This document shows positions 51,069 to 62,178 of a stretch of DNA of 64,000 nucleotides, piece after piece (the stretch's first letter is position 1; each line of letters begins with the position of its first letter). The position numbers were made by a program, and so were the translations under genes. The notes under the pieces were generated by a model, which did not search any database, was not told where the DNA came from, and saw only the letters and a list, made by a program, of their open reading frames with translations. Source of the stretch: Dirofilaria immitis. Lineage: Eukaryota; Nematoda; Chromadorea; Rhabditida; Onchocercidae. The DNA is taken from the NCBI GenBank assembly GCA_024305405.1, contig JAKNDB010000087.1, positions 5,272,501 through 5,336,500 on the forward strand. The letters are read 5' to 3'.

Positions 51069-51795
51069 CAAAATATAAAAAAAACGGAACTTTGGGGAGC
51101 AATGCAATTTTTTTGTTTTTGAAAAGGAATTAGTATGAAAAACAAAACAAGAGGTAATAATGATGATGGCGCTTGGTACCGGCAGAAATTCATCACCGGA
51201 TCGTTTCTGATTTTAAATTTGATGGAGAAAAATTCTAAATTTTTGATAAGATATATCTGAGCATAACTAGCTTATGTTAAAGAAATAGGAGCAGTAAACG
51301 AAGAGATTTTAAAGAAGGTGATAATAGGGAGAAGGTGATAAAGTTTAAATTTAGTAATTTACCAACAATAAAGTTTTCCAAAATCTTTTGTGTTTCAATT
51401 ATGATATACAAGAATTTCTAAGTGAATATGTGGAAACTAAATTTGTAAAGATTTTGGAAACAAAACAGTGCTCAAATCAGAAAGTTCGAGAAATAAGCTG
51501 TAATCTTCCTAACGAAACATATCATTAGAATTTTTTCAATTTCTCGAAATTGTAATTCAAACTCGAAAATTCAGATTTGGAATATCAAAAGCGTTGATTT
51601 GTTTACATTCAAAAAGTGATAATAGCATAAAAAGCAGAAGGCAATCTTCTATGGCCAGCAGTCAGTGAAGTCGCTTCGACTAAAGAAATTCTTTCTATTT
51701 TCTATGTTCGAAGCATTTAAATAGCATAACTCACCAATTCAGTTAATTCGCTGATTCCGTGTCCATACGAGTTTGCTTACATTCTTTTTAAATAG

Positions 51796-53103
51796 ATGGC
51801 TTTTGATTCACTATGCGTATCCACAGCATCCGACCTTCCTCATTACAATTTTCAGAATGAGTCATAGCATTTCAGTTTGCCTGATAATAATTTTAGTTAG
51901 TACACTTTCTCAGAAGCGATAAGATAATGTATAATTTATTTTGACGACATCTCTGAACTTATGATCTTTCGATTCTGGAGTGTCTTAACAAATCAGTGAT
52001 GGAAATGATATCACCCAAACTTCAATTTGTTTTACATGATTTTTCTTATTACTTAAGGTAAAAAGTGTCACGAAAAATTTCATTAGATCACTATACTTCT
52101 TCAGCAAAATGATCTCATCGCTGATTTAAATATTCACGTTAACTAAGGAGCAACTGTTTATCGATAACTAAAATTGAATTTTGTATGAAATAACACAAGA
52201 AATCAATAGTATTAGTAGAAATTGACTGGTCAAATTTAGAAAGAACAGCTGAAAATCCTACTGTCATTATGTTTTCTAAAATGCCTTCAGGAATTTTCAG
52301 TTGAAAAATTAACTTCTAGAATTTAATTTATTATGAAATCAAAATTAAAGGAAAGAAGAACAGAAAACAACAAAATGCAAGACATTTAATGAATTTCAAT
52401 TTGGTTCTTTGAAAAGATAGGAAGAAAAAGGACAGATATTGTTTGAACTTGAAAAACGAAATATATTTTCAGAAATCAATTATAAATAGATTTAAACAAT
52501 ATATGATCAGAAAAACAAAGCAAGCTTATGGTTCTTTAATGGATTTAAAAATTACTTAAAACATAGTGATTTATTATCCCCTTGTACTTTTCAGCACCAT
52601 TATTTATATTCATTACGGAAATGTTTCAGAAGTTTTACTCTCAGAGATGATTGACACGCATTATTTAATCGAAAAATATATAAAGAGTAATACGAGGATT
52701 AGCTGAAGTGTAAATTGAAATTTTTAAATTAAGTTTCCAGACTGGAAGTGCTTCAAATTATTGACATGACAGAATGGTTCATCTTGAAAATTTTTTTAAA
52801 AGAATATATAATATTGAATTCTCAAGAACTGAAGCAAATGATGTATCACTGTTATTTCCAAAGTTTTGTATGACCAGTGAATAAAGAGATTAAATGATCA
52901 ATGTTGATGCCACACATCAGAGAGAATATCGCTTCGAGGTAGGAAATGATAATTTAGCTTTACAATAGCTCGAGCACATTGCTTTCTTAAATTTTCCAAC
53001 GGCTGAAATGATCGAAAGCGATCCTTTTCAAACTGATGAAAATTATTACGAAATAGAATTTAACAATATTATAGCAAATTTTATGGATGTGATGGAAATA
53101 TAA
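51796..53103 (+). pseudogene. Five-exon locus of unknown function, disrupted reading frame
   Basis: Candidate exons: 51796-51860 (ATG right after a TTAAATAG acceptor-like site; MAFDSLCVSTASDLPHYNF), 51914-52057, 52595-52709, 52741-52867, 52968/9-53103. Phases match at every join (2, 2, 2, 0), and acceptors are CTCAG, TTTCAG, TTCCAG and AATAG. Exon 2 contains two TGA codons (51942, 51954) before an open run (SILECLNKSVMEMISPKL). Exon 3 needs a one-base shift late in the exon. Exons 4 and 5 are fully open (LEVLQIIDMTEWFILKIF; LEHIAFLNFPTAEMIES) to a TAA. The predicted product is about 195 residues, helical, with no recognised family. It could be a decayed gene, a real gene with sequencing errors, or partly chance. 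The ATG after an acceptor-like TAG would suit spliced-leader trans-splicing. Confidence 0.3.
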
Positions 53104-54204
53104 ATTCATTCGACTGATAGTCAGTTTCAACAGAAAACCAATCATCATTTCTTTGAGACGTTAGAAACTATTCCACTATGAAGTCATACTGCCCCATGTT
53201 AGCCAGAAAAAAATTCCAAAAATTTTTGTTGAGTAAAAACAGCAGCAGCAGCGGCAGTTAAACACATAATTCGACGCCAAGCAAAAACGATAGGCACATA
53301 TGGATTGATGCCGAGCAATTTCGTTACAAAAAATCGTTTAATATGGGTACAGAAGAATGCGCACTCGTCCGTTCGTCCGTTTTTCATTTTCCTCCTTGCA
53401 AATAGTCGCCAGCTTCATTCATTCCCATTATAACCCCGAACTCTGTTTCCAATGGCTTACCTCTAACTCTATCCTATTTCATTGTTTGTTACACGTTTGA
53501 AGAGAATAGCTTAGGAAATGAAGGATTATTATGTGTATAGTGAAAAAATTCTTCCTCGCCCGAACAAAAAATCCATTTTTGAAAACTCGCATTTATGCCA
53601 AAAAAAAAAAAAAAAAAAACCGAGCTAGCCGACAAATTGTAGGTATCAGAGCTCGGAGCTCCGACATTTACTTTTGCAAATAGCGCCTATCTTGTCTTCC
53701 TTCGCTTCAGACCAGTTGCATAATAGTGGCACAGATCGCCTGCTGTACCCCTCAAAATGAATAAATTATAAAAAATCAAATAATCCAAGGGCACTTTTTA
53801 ATTGAATTACATGCCTTTTTTCATCTTTTTACGCTCACAACCAAAATTTATTACAGCGAAAAATTTCTTTTGGATCTTTCAAAATTACCAGAAAAAAATT
53901 AGAGGATATTTTTGAAATTCAACATTTTTTAATGTCTAAATAGTATTACTTTATAAGAAAACATTGTCAATTAATATTATCGATCTGTATGATTTATTAC
54001 TTCTATTTAACTATATAAAATTACTAAAGTTCGTGTTCGTAAAATCATTTCAGAATATTGATGCAAAAATTACGAAATGTTTGCATTTACCGATGTTTTG
54101 GCAAGAATCATAGAAAAATAAGAAATTCGGAAAATACAAGTTAGAATTTGTTCAGTGTATTTTCAGATCACCATTAGCAATATGTAATCATAAATATTTG
54201 GAAA
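53104..54204. other. Intergenic region with GC-richer patches
   Basis: 53200-53460 and 53630-53760 are GC-richer than average but show no defensible exon. A palindromic cluster GAGCTCGGAGCTCC sits at about 53649-53662. A run of about 20 A's at about 53600 follows. It could hold regulatory DNA for the plus-strand locus downstream. Confidence 0.3.
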
Positions 54205-55528
54205 ATGAGCGGAAAGGAAAAAGATTTTTTTGAGGGCGACGACCCTCTCCAGTTTTTCAGTCCCTCCCGAAAAAACAAGCAAGGAAATTGGACAGTTGGT
54301 CATCCATTTTACTGCGTTGAGAGGGTATAGTGCAGTCGGATTTATTCAGCATTCTTTGGGGTCAACCATTAAAGAGATAGAGCTCTCTGGTCAAATTCAG
54401 CATCTCCTGATTCCTCTCATCAAATTTCATACTCCATCTTTACTTCTCTCTCTCTCTATATAACCTCAACTCTCTCGTATTTCATTCTCTTACTCCAGCC
54501 TCTGATAAATTAGGTTTTTCTTCGAATAATCGACAAACAAATTCCAAATGGAACGATTGCCACAAACAGCTGACTTTCTATCTTCCCTTTTTTAATTCTC
54601 TGTGATTAACTATTTCTAATCCTTATCCGTCTAACTTTTGATTCCTAATGCTGATTTCTAATTTCTCAGCATAAAACTTTCTTCATAGTGGTCATTTAAT
54701 TTAGGCTGCCTAGGGAAGGTCAATTTACGTCTGTTAGAAAAAATGTTGCTCTCTTATACATCAAAAATGATTTAATCAAATCACAAGCTGCTCATTACTG
54801 TAATGTATGGTTACATATTTTTGGTGTACGCGCCATTAAAAGATTTTCCAAATATTAGTTAGTATGAGTGACATGAACTTACAAAAAACTGAAATAACTC
54901 TTTTAACTAATTCATTTCGTGAATTTCTGCTATTATATATAATGAAAAAATAGAACAAACCTTTTCATTTTCTTACACTTTTTTTTTCTGTTTTTGCTTA
55001 CAGATAATTAAATTTGTTCCATTCGTATTTTTTGGCGATGAGATCAATAAAACATATGTGCATGAAAGGTTGGTTATCTATCCGATAGTCAAATGGTTAC
55101 TTTATCGTGTGAGTGTGAATAAATTAGAACATGTTAACAGTAATAGCACGCCAATACTGACGTATATATAAAGTGAAAAATAAAGCGAAAGACGTTGTGT
55201 TATAATATCAGAGATTAATATATCAACAAAGCAAAATTCAATACTGATATCTGATTCGGTTAAACTTATTCTCTTATCGAAAAATAAAACAATAAAATCT
55301 CAAATAATTCTGCCATGAAAATTCGACCATGTTACTTTTTCCTCACTTTATAATAGACAATTGTCTCGCTTGTTTGTGAAGTCCGTAATTTCTCAGTAAT
55401 TTGCTTTTTATGTCTTATTTCAGGATAACCAAGTACATTGGGAGAAAGAAACTGAAACATATAAAGGAAATGTCTGTTACAAAAATTTGCATTTGCGCTT
55501 GTTTCACAAAGAGCATAGGATGAGATGA
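54205..55528 (+). CDS. Candidate plus-strand multi-exon gene, unrecognised
   Basis: The two 3' exons are the best part: 55004-55108 (acceptor TTACAG, donor GTGAGT; IIKFVPFVFFGDEINK...KWLLYR) and 55424-55528 (acceptor TTTCAG; DNQVHWEKETETYKGN...HKEHRMR, TGA). Both are exactly 35 codons in phase 0. Upstream, 54705-54858 is open for 51 codons (LPREGQFTSVRKNVALLYI...CNVWLHIF) after TTTAG. An ATG at 54205 opens MSGKEKDFFEGDDPLQFFSP, ending at a possible donor at 54325 or shifting frame into a further open stretch. The joins between the upstream pieces are unresolved. Nothing matches a family I know. Confidence 0.35.
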
Positions 55529-55898
55529 TAGTTCTTTTCCTGCATTCATCCTATCGCAAAAGGAAAATTCTCAGATGTATATCTCAAATGGATTTGATCT
55601 TTATCTTACTTTTCAATAGTCATCTTTTTCTATATAAATAGAATCGCTTTTTCTTCTGAACTTCATTTCGTTCCTACCTTCATAATATCCACGACTTCAT
55701 ATTTTAAAATTTGGATCTAAAATAGGAATAGGCGCATAAAACAGCAAGATCTCTCCTACTACCAAAATTGCAAAGATTATTGCATTCTATAAAAATCAGA
55801 AATTTCTTTAAAAAGCTGGAAAGATTTCGAAGTTATGAATAAATGGTGCGACATAGGATATGGAGTAAGTTTTTACTTTCCAAACTTTCCCATTCTGT

Positions 55899-56301
55899 AT
55901 GTCGATGAGCGTGGATACTGAGAAACAGCGAAATGGTGTTAACTGTGTAATAAGGTTTTTAAGAGAAGATAAACACTGTATAAACATTCGTAGTATCATG
56001 CATCATGAAATCATTTGGCAAGATAAGGAGCTAAAGCTAAAAATACCTGTAATTCTTGGTTTTTCAAAGATTTCTGAGACTTGGCCACAAAATAAAATGC
56101 AAATAGTGTTTTCGTTTCTTTCGAACCTTCTTAAAATTGAACGTCTGAAAAATTCCAAAACCGATCTTTTGTTAAATGCATTCAATCAAAATAGGTAACA
56201 ATTACTGCAGGTGAAAATATGGAGCATAGAATTGAAACTATTTGTTCAGGTTTTCATTATTATTTGCTTTTTTGCTAAATATTTTGAGAAAATGCTTATA
56301 G
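55899..56301 (+). CDS. Unrecognised protein, 99-codon open first exon
   Basis: ATG at 55899 opens an intact 98-codon stretch (MSMSVDTEKQRNGVN...HHEIIWQDKELKLKIP...FNQN) that reaches an AG|GTAACA donor at 56195. Read through, it stops at once at TAA (56196-56198). Spliced to a TTGTTCAG acceptor at 56249 in matching phase 2, it would add a short hydrophobic end (RFSLLFAFLLNILRKCL) and stop at 56301. Its codon content is balanced and unlike AT-rich noise. The function is unknown. Confidence 0.4.
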
Positions 56302-56545
56302 TATACAAATGTTCTTCAAAAATTAAAAAGTAACTAAAAATCATAAAACTAACTTCATTCCATTCAAATTTTGATATACCAACCTTTGTACCATTTGTAA
56401 TTGCATGTATTAACTGTTCAGCGTTTTGTAATAAATGCAAAATAATTAGTCGATCTTATAGATTTAAAGTGTTACATATACACCTACCTGATAGTGATCT
56501 ATGTTAATGTATATGGTACTGACGAAGAAGTAAATGTATTTCAAT

Positions 56546-56744
56546 TTATTTCATTTCAATGCTGTTTCTATTTTCTTTTTTGACCGGATACACGAGATTT
56601 ATGACCGACGGGCGATCGCCAATTTCCGTGATAATCATGCTTGCTACTGCAAACCATGATGCACCCACCATATACGCAACATAACCAAGCAAGAAAGAGG
56701 ATTGGGGGTGGAGCGATGAAATAAGAGGCGGTGCCACAAAGTCT
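56546..56744 (-). CDS. Terminal exon encoding a hydrophobic segment, unrecognised
   Basis: A TTTCTAG acceptor is followed in one frame by 65 codons ending in TAA. A hydrophobic helix (FLLGYVAYMVGASWFAVA) is followed by ITEIGDRPSV and a Lys/Asn/Glu-rich tail (VKKENRNSIEMK), which looks like the last membrane span and cytoplasmic end of a membrane protein. The stretch is clearly GC-richer than its surroundings. I could not find its upstream exons between 56750 and 58400, so the gene may be larger or a fragment. Confidence 0.35.
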
Positions 56745-58456
56745 CTAGAAATCATTCATTGGAGGATAACAATTTTGCTAAAGTTTTGGTACCATATGCC
56801 ATTTAGCAATTCTTGTTGGGAAAATTTTTGAATTGAGATTAAATTTTAATTGGCAAATAGTGTTAGCTCACATAAAAACTGAGTGATTCATCCAACTTGT
56901 CGAAGTATTAATTTTGTCCAGCTATATAAAACTTGGCACTTGCACGGTTTTCAGTCATGAAAAGAGCAAAAATATACAATGTAAAAATTTGTTTCAAAAC
57001 AAATGAAGCTTCATGAAAATTTCTTCCTAATATATTTGAAATATGTCGATTTCATGAACTCTGATCTTTTTAAAAATATGGCATATTTCGAATGTGAATG
57101 AATAATCATTTATTGAGCGTTAGTCATTGAAAACTATTTCTGGACAGTTTTCGGGAGATTTTCCCAGAAGGAAAGTCCATATATAATCAAAGAAGCTTTA
57201 TAATTCTAGCTAACTGGAAAAAATGCAGTAAAAGTGGTAACAAGATACGATTTTTGCGTTCTAAGAGCTTTTGTCCAAACTCGCTCCGAAAATTAATGAT
57301 GTTAAGTAAAACAAAATATGATTCTAACTAAAGTACTGAACCTCAATATTTTTGATTTTTGAATTTTTTCCATTTAGTTAAATTAAACTGAATAAAATCC
57401 AATAAGCAAATCTTGATTTTTTGAGAGATAGCGAATTAAAATTAGAAAAATTAAGGTGAAGTATTTAAATTGAGTAGCTAATAATTATGAAAATTGAATG
57501 AAGTTATAAATTTAACTGGAACGATTGAAAATTCGATGATAAAATACTTGAACAATAAGCTATAAACTTATCATAATAGCTTTAAAACTGTAGAAAAAAA
57601 ACGTTTATATGTATACTTTCTGATCAACTGATTGTAATATCATCCTCAAATTTTTTCATCGGCTGTCAAAAATTTTAAAAACAATATATTTTTGGTAATC
57701 CTAATCAAGGAAGAGCGGGTAAGAAAGTGGAATAGAGGTGTAGTTTTCTATAATAGAAGGTGATTTGAAGATGTTCTTTAATCTGGCAAAAACCCATCAC
57801 CACTGTATCATGGAATTCAAAACTTTTTCAATACTTCATTCATAATGAGTTTATTAAAATAAAATTCCTAAACATTTTTGCTCATAATCCAACTATTTTG
57901 CTGAAAACTTGACCTTCCTACACTTTTTCCTACATATAAAATTTTGGTTTGGTTTAAAGACTGATCCATACTAGCAATTAAATCTGAAATGGAAAAGAAA
58001 GAGAACAACCTTAATATATATAGTAGCACGAAATGAACGCTTTGAAATGTCTAAGGCAATATTTCCCACAACTTGTAAATAAATAAAATTTAGTTTTTAG
58101 AAACAATAAATTATAAATTGTTCTTGTTGTTCTTGTAATTTTTATCTGTTATTTTCGTGAAAAATTACTTTTATAAATTTTTTGACTAATATTTTCAACC
58201 GTATTTAGATATATTTAAATTTATTAGAACTTTCCAAGCTTTAAATTTTGAGGCGAAAAGTTTTCATTGATGCATCACTTTTAACATCTGAATTGATGTG
58301 AAATTTAAACTGTTATTTGTAGCAATCTGAATTGCAGAATATATAAGAGAAAAATATATATAAAATCAAAATTAATTCATATCGGTGATCCTTTATTATG
58401 TTAGTTCTATAAAATTAAAGATCCCAAACGCACAATCTTCAAATCTTTTTGGTTTG
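56745..58456. other. Gene-poor AT-rich DNA
   Basis: No supported gene. The upstream exons expected for the minus-strand hydrophobic exon were not found here. Confidence 0.35.
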
Positions 58457-58776
58457 ATGCCCGATGTGTTGCAAATAACGAAGGACTATGATAAACGTTC
58501 GCTGGTTTGAAATTTCATTCAAAAAAGAAAGAATACTTTTAAAGAATTTTACTAAATAAAAGCCATTTCAGTTGCTCTGCACAACTTCACTATTTTAGTT
58601 ATCCTGCTACAGTAATTATCATATAATATATTTCTTTTGCATTTTTTCAGAGCTTGGCATTCCATCTTCGTTTCTTTTTTAAATACGACAAAGAAATCTT
58701 GATAATTCAGGCAAGGCTACCATCAAAACTTACTAGATCTTATTCTCTGGCGAATACTGCAGCAGATCAGTCCTAG
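58457..58776 (+). CDS. Possible 57-residue two-exon protein
   Basis: Exon 1 (58457-58504) encodes MPDVLQITKDYDKRSL and ends at a GTTTGA donor. Exon 2 (58651-58776) follows a strong ATTTTTTCAG acceptor in phase 0 and encodes SLAFHLRFFFKYDKEILIIQ and 21 more residues to TAG. The product is basic and of unknown function. The single weak donor and short length keep the confidence low. Confidence 0.3.
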
Positions 58777-59126
58777 TGCAACCTGTAAGAGAATATTGTA
58801 TTTAGATAATTTATCTCACAAATTACTTACAGATTTATGAAACTCTCTAGATGATGCTACTACGTTTTCTAGAGTCATAATTGAAAATTCCAAGGATTCT
58901 AAAATATCTCATTTATCGTATTCTTAATCTTATTATATAAAAATATGTTCATAAAGACAAAAAAAATACTTTATTTTCTCAGATAAATGAAATATCGAAG
59001 GTCAAATCGATTCGTTTGTTGAATTTGGTAACAGAAAACTGTAGATGCGCCACCCCTTCGACGATGTGGAAATGAAATGAAACCCTAACGGTCACTGATT
59101 CTCTCTTATATTGAATTGGTCAGTGA

Positions 59127-59640
59127 AAATGAAAATGAGGGAGAGACAAATCCAATTGAAGGTGCTCCATTTCTGCAGCTTGACCCCACCCTTTCGAATT
59201 CTATTGTAAGAATTGGAATAAGTTCTGAAAAAAATGTGTAGTCTAGGAGTGAGACACTGACGAACAGATGCATTAAATATTGAGCAGAAGTGGATAATTA
59301 GACAAGAGAAAAAATTAACGCATGTTAGATTTTCGATAAAAATAATACTGCTAACAGAAAATTTTAGAAGCGAGAGATGAAAAACATATCTCCAAAAGCA
59401 GGATCAATCTTAAAGCAATGATAAAAATAGTAATACAATGATACTAATTAATTGCGATAAGATCAGCATGAATTATTATTATAGATTTGACCGAAAATAT
59501 TTCGACATTAAACTTCTCCAATACAATAGTTTTCTTTAATTTTCAGAGTGAAATCTCATAACAGTGAATTTTATTCAAATTTTGGCACTACTTATACCAT
59601 ATTCAATTTGGACAAGCATAAACATGCCAGTAGAACTTTT
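59127..59640 (+). CDS. Ambiguous coding-like exon pair
   Basis: The segment 59127-59205 ahead of a GTAAGA donor is open in two frames (SENENEGETNPIEG and MKMRERQIQLKV). A later segment starting at 59548 after TTTTCAG (VKSHNSEFYSNFGTTYTIFN...ASRTF, TGA) joins only the second frame in phase. The signal is real enough to record but cannot be assigned to a gene. Confidence 0.2.
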
Positions 59641-60922
59641 TGATTATAACTTGGATAAAAATGAAGCTTTTATCATCATTGAAATATATATTAATTTGAA
59701 ATTATCTGTTTTCTTTCATTTTCTATAACATGAATAAAATAGAAATTTAATTGCAACATAAAATTTGCGCTAAATAATTTCTAAATTAAAGTAAGGAAAA
59801 TGACTAAAATAGACGACAGAAAATATAAATGTAAGATGTTTCTGATTAAGTGTTCTGGAAAAGGAATAATTCAGACGTTACTTTCTATTTTTCTATTAAA
59901 TCAATCATAATAATGATAACAAAAGAACAATGTTTGACTGAAGCAGCAGAAATCTAACTTTTGTGCTATCTTACTATGAAAAATAGCAAATGATAGTATC
60001 TATGAAATTTATGGTTGTTATTTGCATCTATTCTATTTGTTGAACTGATTATTTTATCCTTTTCCGCCTTTACATGTATTCTAAGCGTGTTCGACAGGTG
60101 TCACTTGCTGTTTTTTGTTTCCGAGAGATATTAAAACAAAAATGAATGTCAAATTGATGACTTAGGGATAGTTAAATTAGTGATGTCACACTAAACAGGA
60201 TCATAAATAAATCCTGCTGAGTTAGCAATAATATAGCGAACTCCGCATTAGCATTTATGATTTTGTTTTGCTTTCCAATTACATCCTTTTCTTTTAAAGT
60301 ATCTTTTAAAATATCACATAATGATCTAGCCAATTTATATTCTTTTAGCAAACAATTTTTGATTTGCAACAAATTCAATAAAACTAAGAAATGTGTAAAG
60401 CAAAGCTTTTTAAACTAATTTAGAGAAAGTATTGAAATGAAAAATTTCTGCACCATAGAAAGATTGGGAACTTGGACAGAATATTTTATTTATATTAAAA
60501 TTCTAAAATCACTTCGACATCAATAATGAGAAAGAAGTAATGAAAGGAAGAAAATCTGAAGTCATTCTATTCATTTACCATTATCATTGGAAAATTTTCG
60601 GACAGTAAAATATATTTGTAAAGAACTATCAGTAATTTAATTTGCTTCAATTTTAAACAATTTTATCAAAACCTACCTCATCTTCGAGATGTGGAAAATA
60701 ATTAGTGAAGGGAGAGCAGGCATATAGGACATGAATTTCGTACCTTTATGCAGATAGAAAAATATTACTGTGCTTCGGTCATCGATGAGGCCACTTATCA
60801 ATATGTTTTTTTTTTTTTTTTTTTATCTACAATGTATATGAATATAAAAAGGAACAGAAAATATATATGAATGAGTATATAAGCGCATGTTTTATCTTCA
60901 GACTTTAGAAAACTTTGGTAGG

Positions 60923-60944
60923 ATAGTGATAGTGATAGTGATAA
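60923..60944. repeat. (GATAGT)n short tandem repeat
   Basis: Three and a half units of GATAGT in noncoding DNA. A long T run lies just upstream at about 60809-60825. Confidence 0.7.
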
Positions 60945-62142
60945 ATGCGCATTAATAAAGAAAATTTCATTTTGAAGGTCATTTTGTTATCTTCTTACTA
61001 ACTCTCTCGCAAACAATAATCTTTTCAAGTAATGAAATACTGAAAACATTTGCTGCATGTGAAAGTTTTCAGAGTTTCATCTCTTGGAAGAATTGTTTTC
61101 GATGGTCAATATCATTCCTTTTTGAGGGTCACTCCAAATGCATAATAAAGATGAAATATGATGATAAAATCGCACTAGTGGACATTGCAGTAGCCAATTG
61201 TCCGGGGTCAAATCAAATTAGTGTTGCTTCTGGAAAAAGGATTGATTTTACTGGCATAACAAAATTTTTTAATCTTATAGAGGAGATATTTGTTGTTTGT
61301 GTACCATCGAATCTCTTCTTTTGCAAGTTTTCTTTTTATTGTTCATATTAATTCTAGTTATGATACAAAAACCTAAAACCTCTTTATCATTATTCCGGGA
61401 GGAAATACACCTACAGAGAGGTCAATTGACAGGGTCAATCATTTTGTGCTTTCATCCAAAACTCCTATTCAAAATTATGTAAAGCCCGCCAGTTTCTCTC
61501 AATTCAATAAAATGCACTTTTAATCACTCACTCTCATTGTTTCCAATAATCTTTTGCCGTTTCACGAGAGACTCACCTATTCAAATCATTGCAAGGTTCA
61601 AGCATATCTTATTCCATCACTCAAAAATGTTCAAACACAATTTTCCTTCTATCCAAAGCCGTTATGCATAATATTTGCGAAGAAGTTATGCAAAAATTTA
61701 AAATAAAACATATTCGAATTAATCGCAAACACTGAACAATCTTGAAACAATTTCTACGAAAACATTTAGGTGAGAAGTATTGAAAAAGTTAAAATACTTG
61801 AAAATATATAAATTTTATTGAGCAATAATTACAGACAAGTCAAAAAGTTCGCTAGCGGTTAATGTAGAGAATAGATGTGCTAAAATAATTTCTTGGACAT
61901 TGTATTCATGATAATCCATAGATTTATTTGATTATTCTTCTTTTAAAGTGATCTTCGTCACGTTAAAAAAGTGTGATAGGGAGGGAATATACAGTGAAGT
62001 TCTAATCACATCTGCAAGGATTTTAATCTGACCATTACGAATTTTTTCAAATTAACTTGTTTTTAATTCATCCTACGCATCAATGAGTGAATTTTTTTAA
62101 TTGACTAGATGCTCGTATAAGAACGAGTTCGATTAGAGAAAT
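60945..62142. other. Intergenic region, nothing supported
   Basis: Short plus-strand open frames (61151-61351, 61297-61482) lack splice or family support. Confidence 0.35.
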
Positions 62143-62178
62143 TATTAGTTCATATATTGTCTAATATATGAACTAATA
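62143..62178. repeat. Perfect 16-bp inverted repeat with 4-base loop
   Basis: Arms TATTAGTTCATATATT (62143-62158) and AATATATGAACTAATA (62163-62178) are exact reverse complements around GTCT. The arms are AT-rich but the match is perfect and long. No gene lies next to it. Confidence 0.85.
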
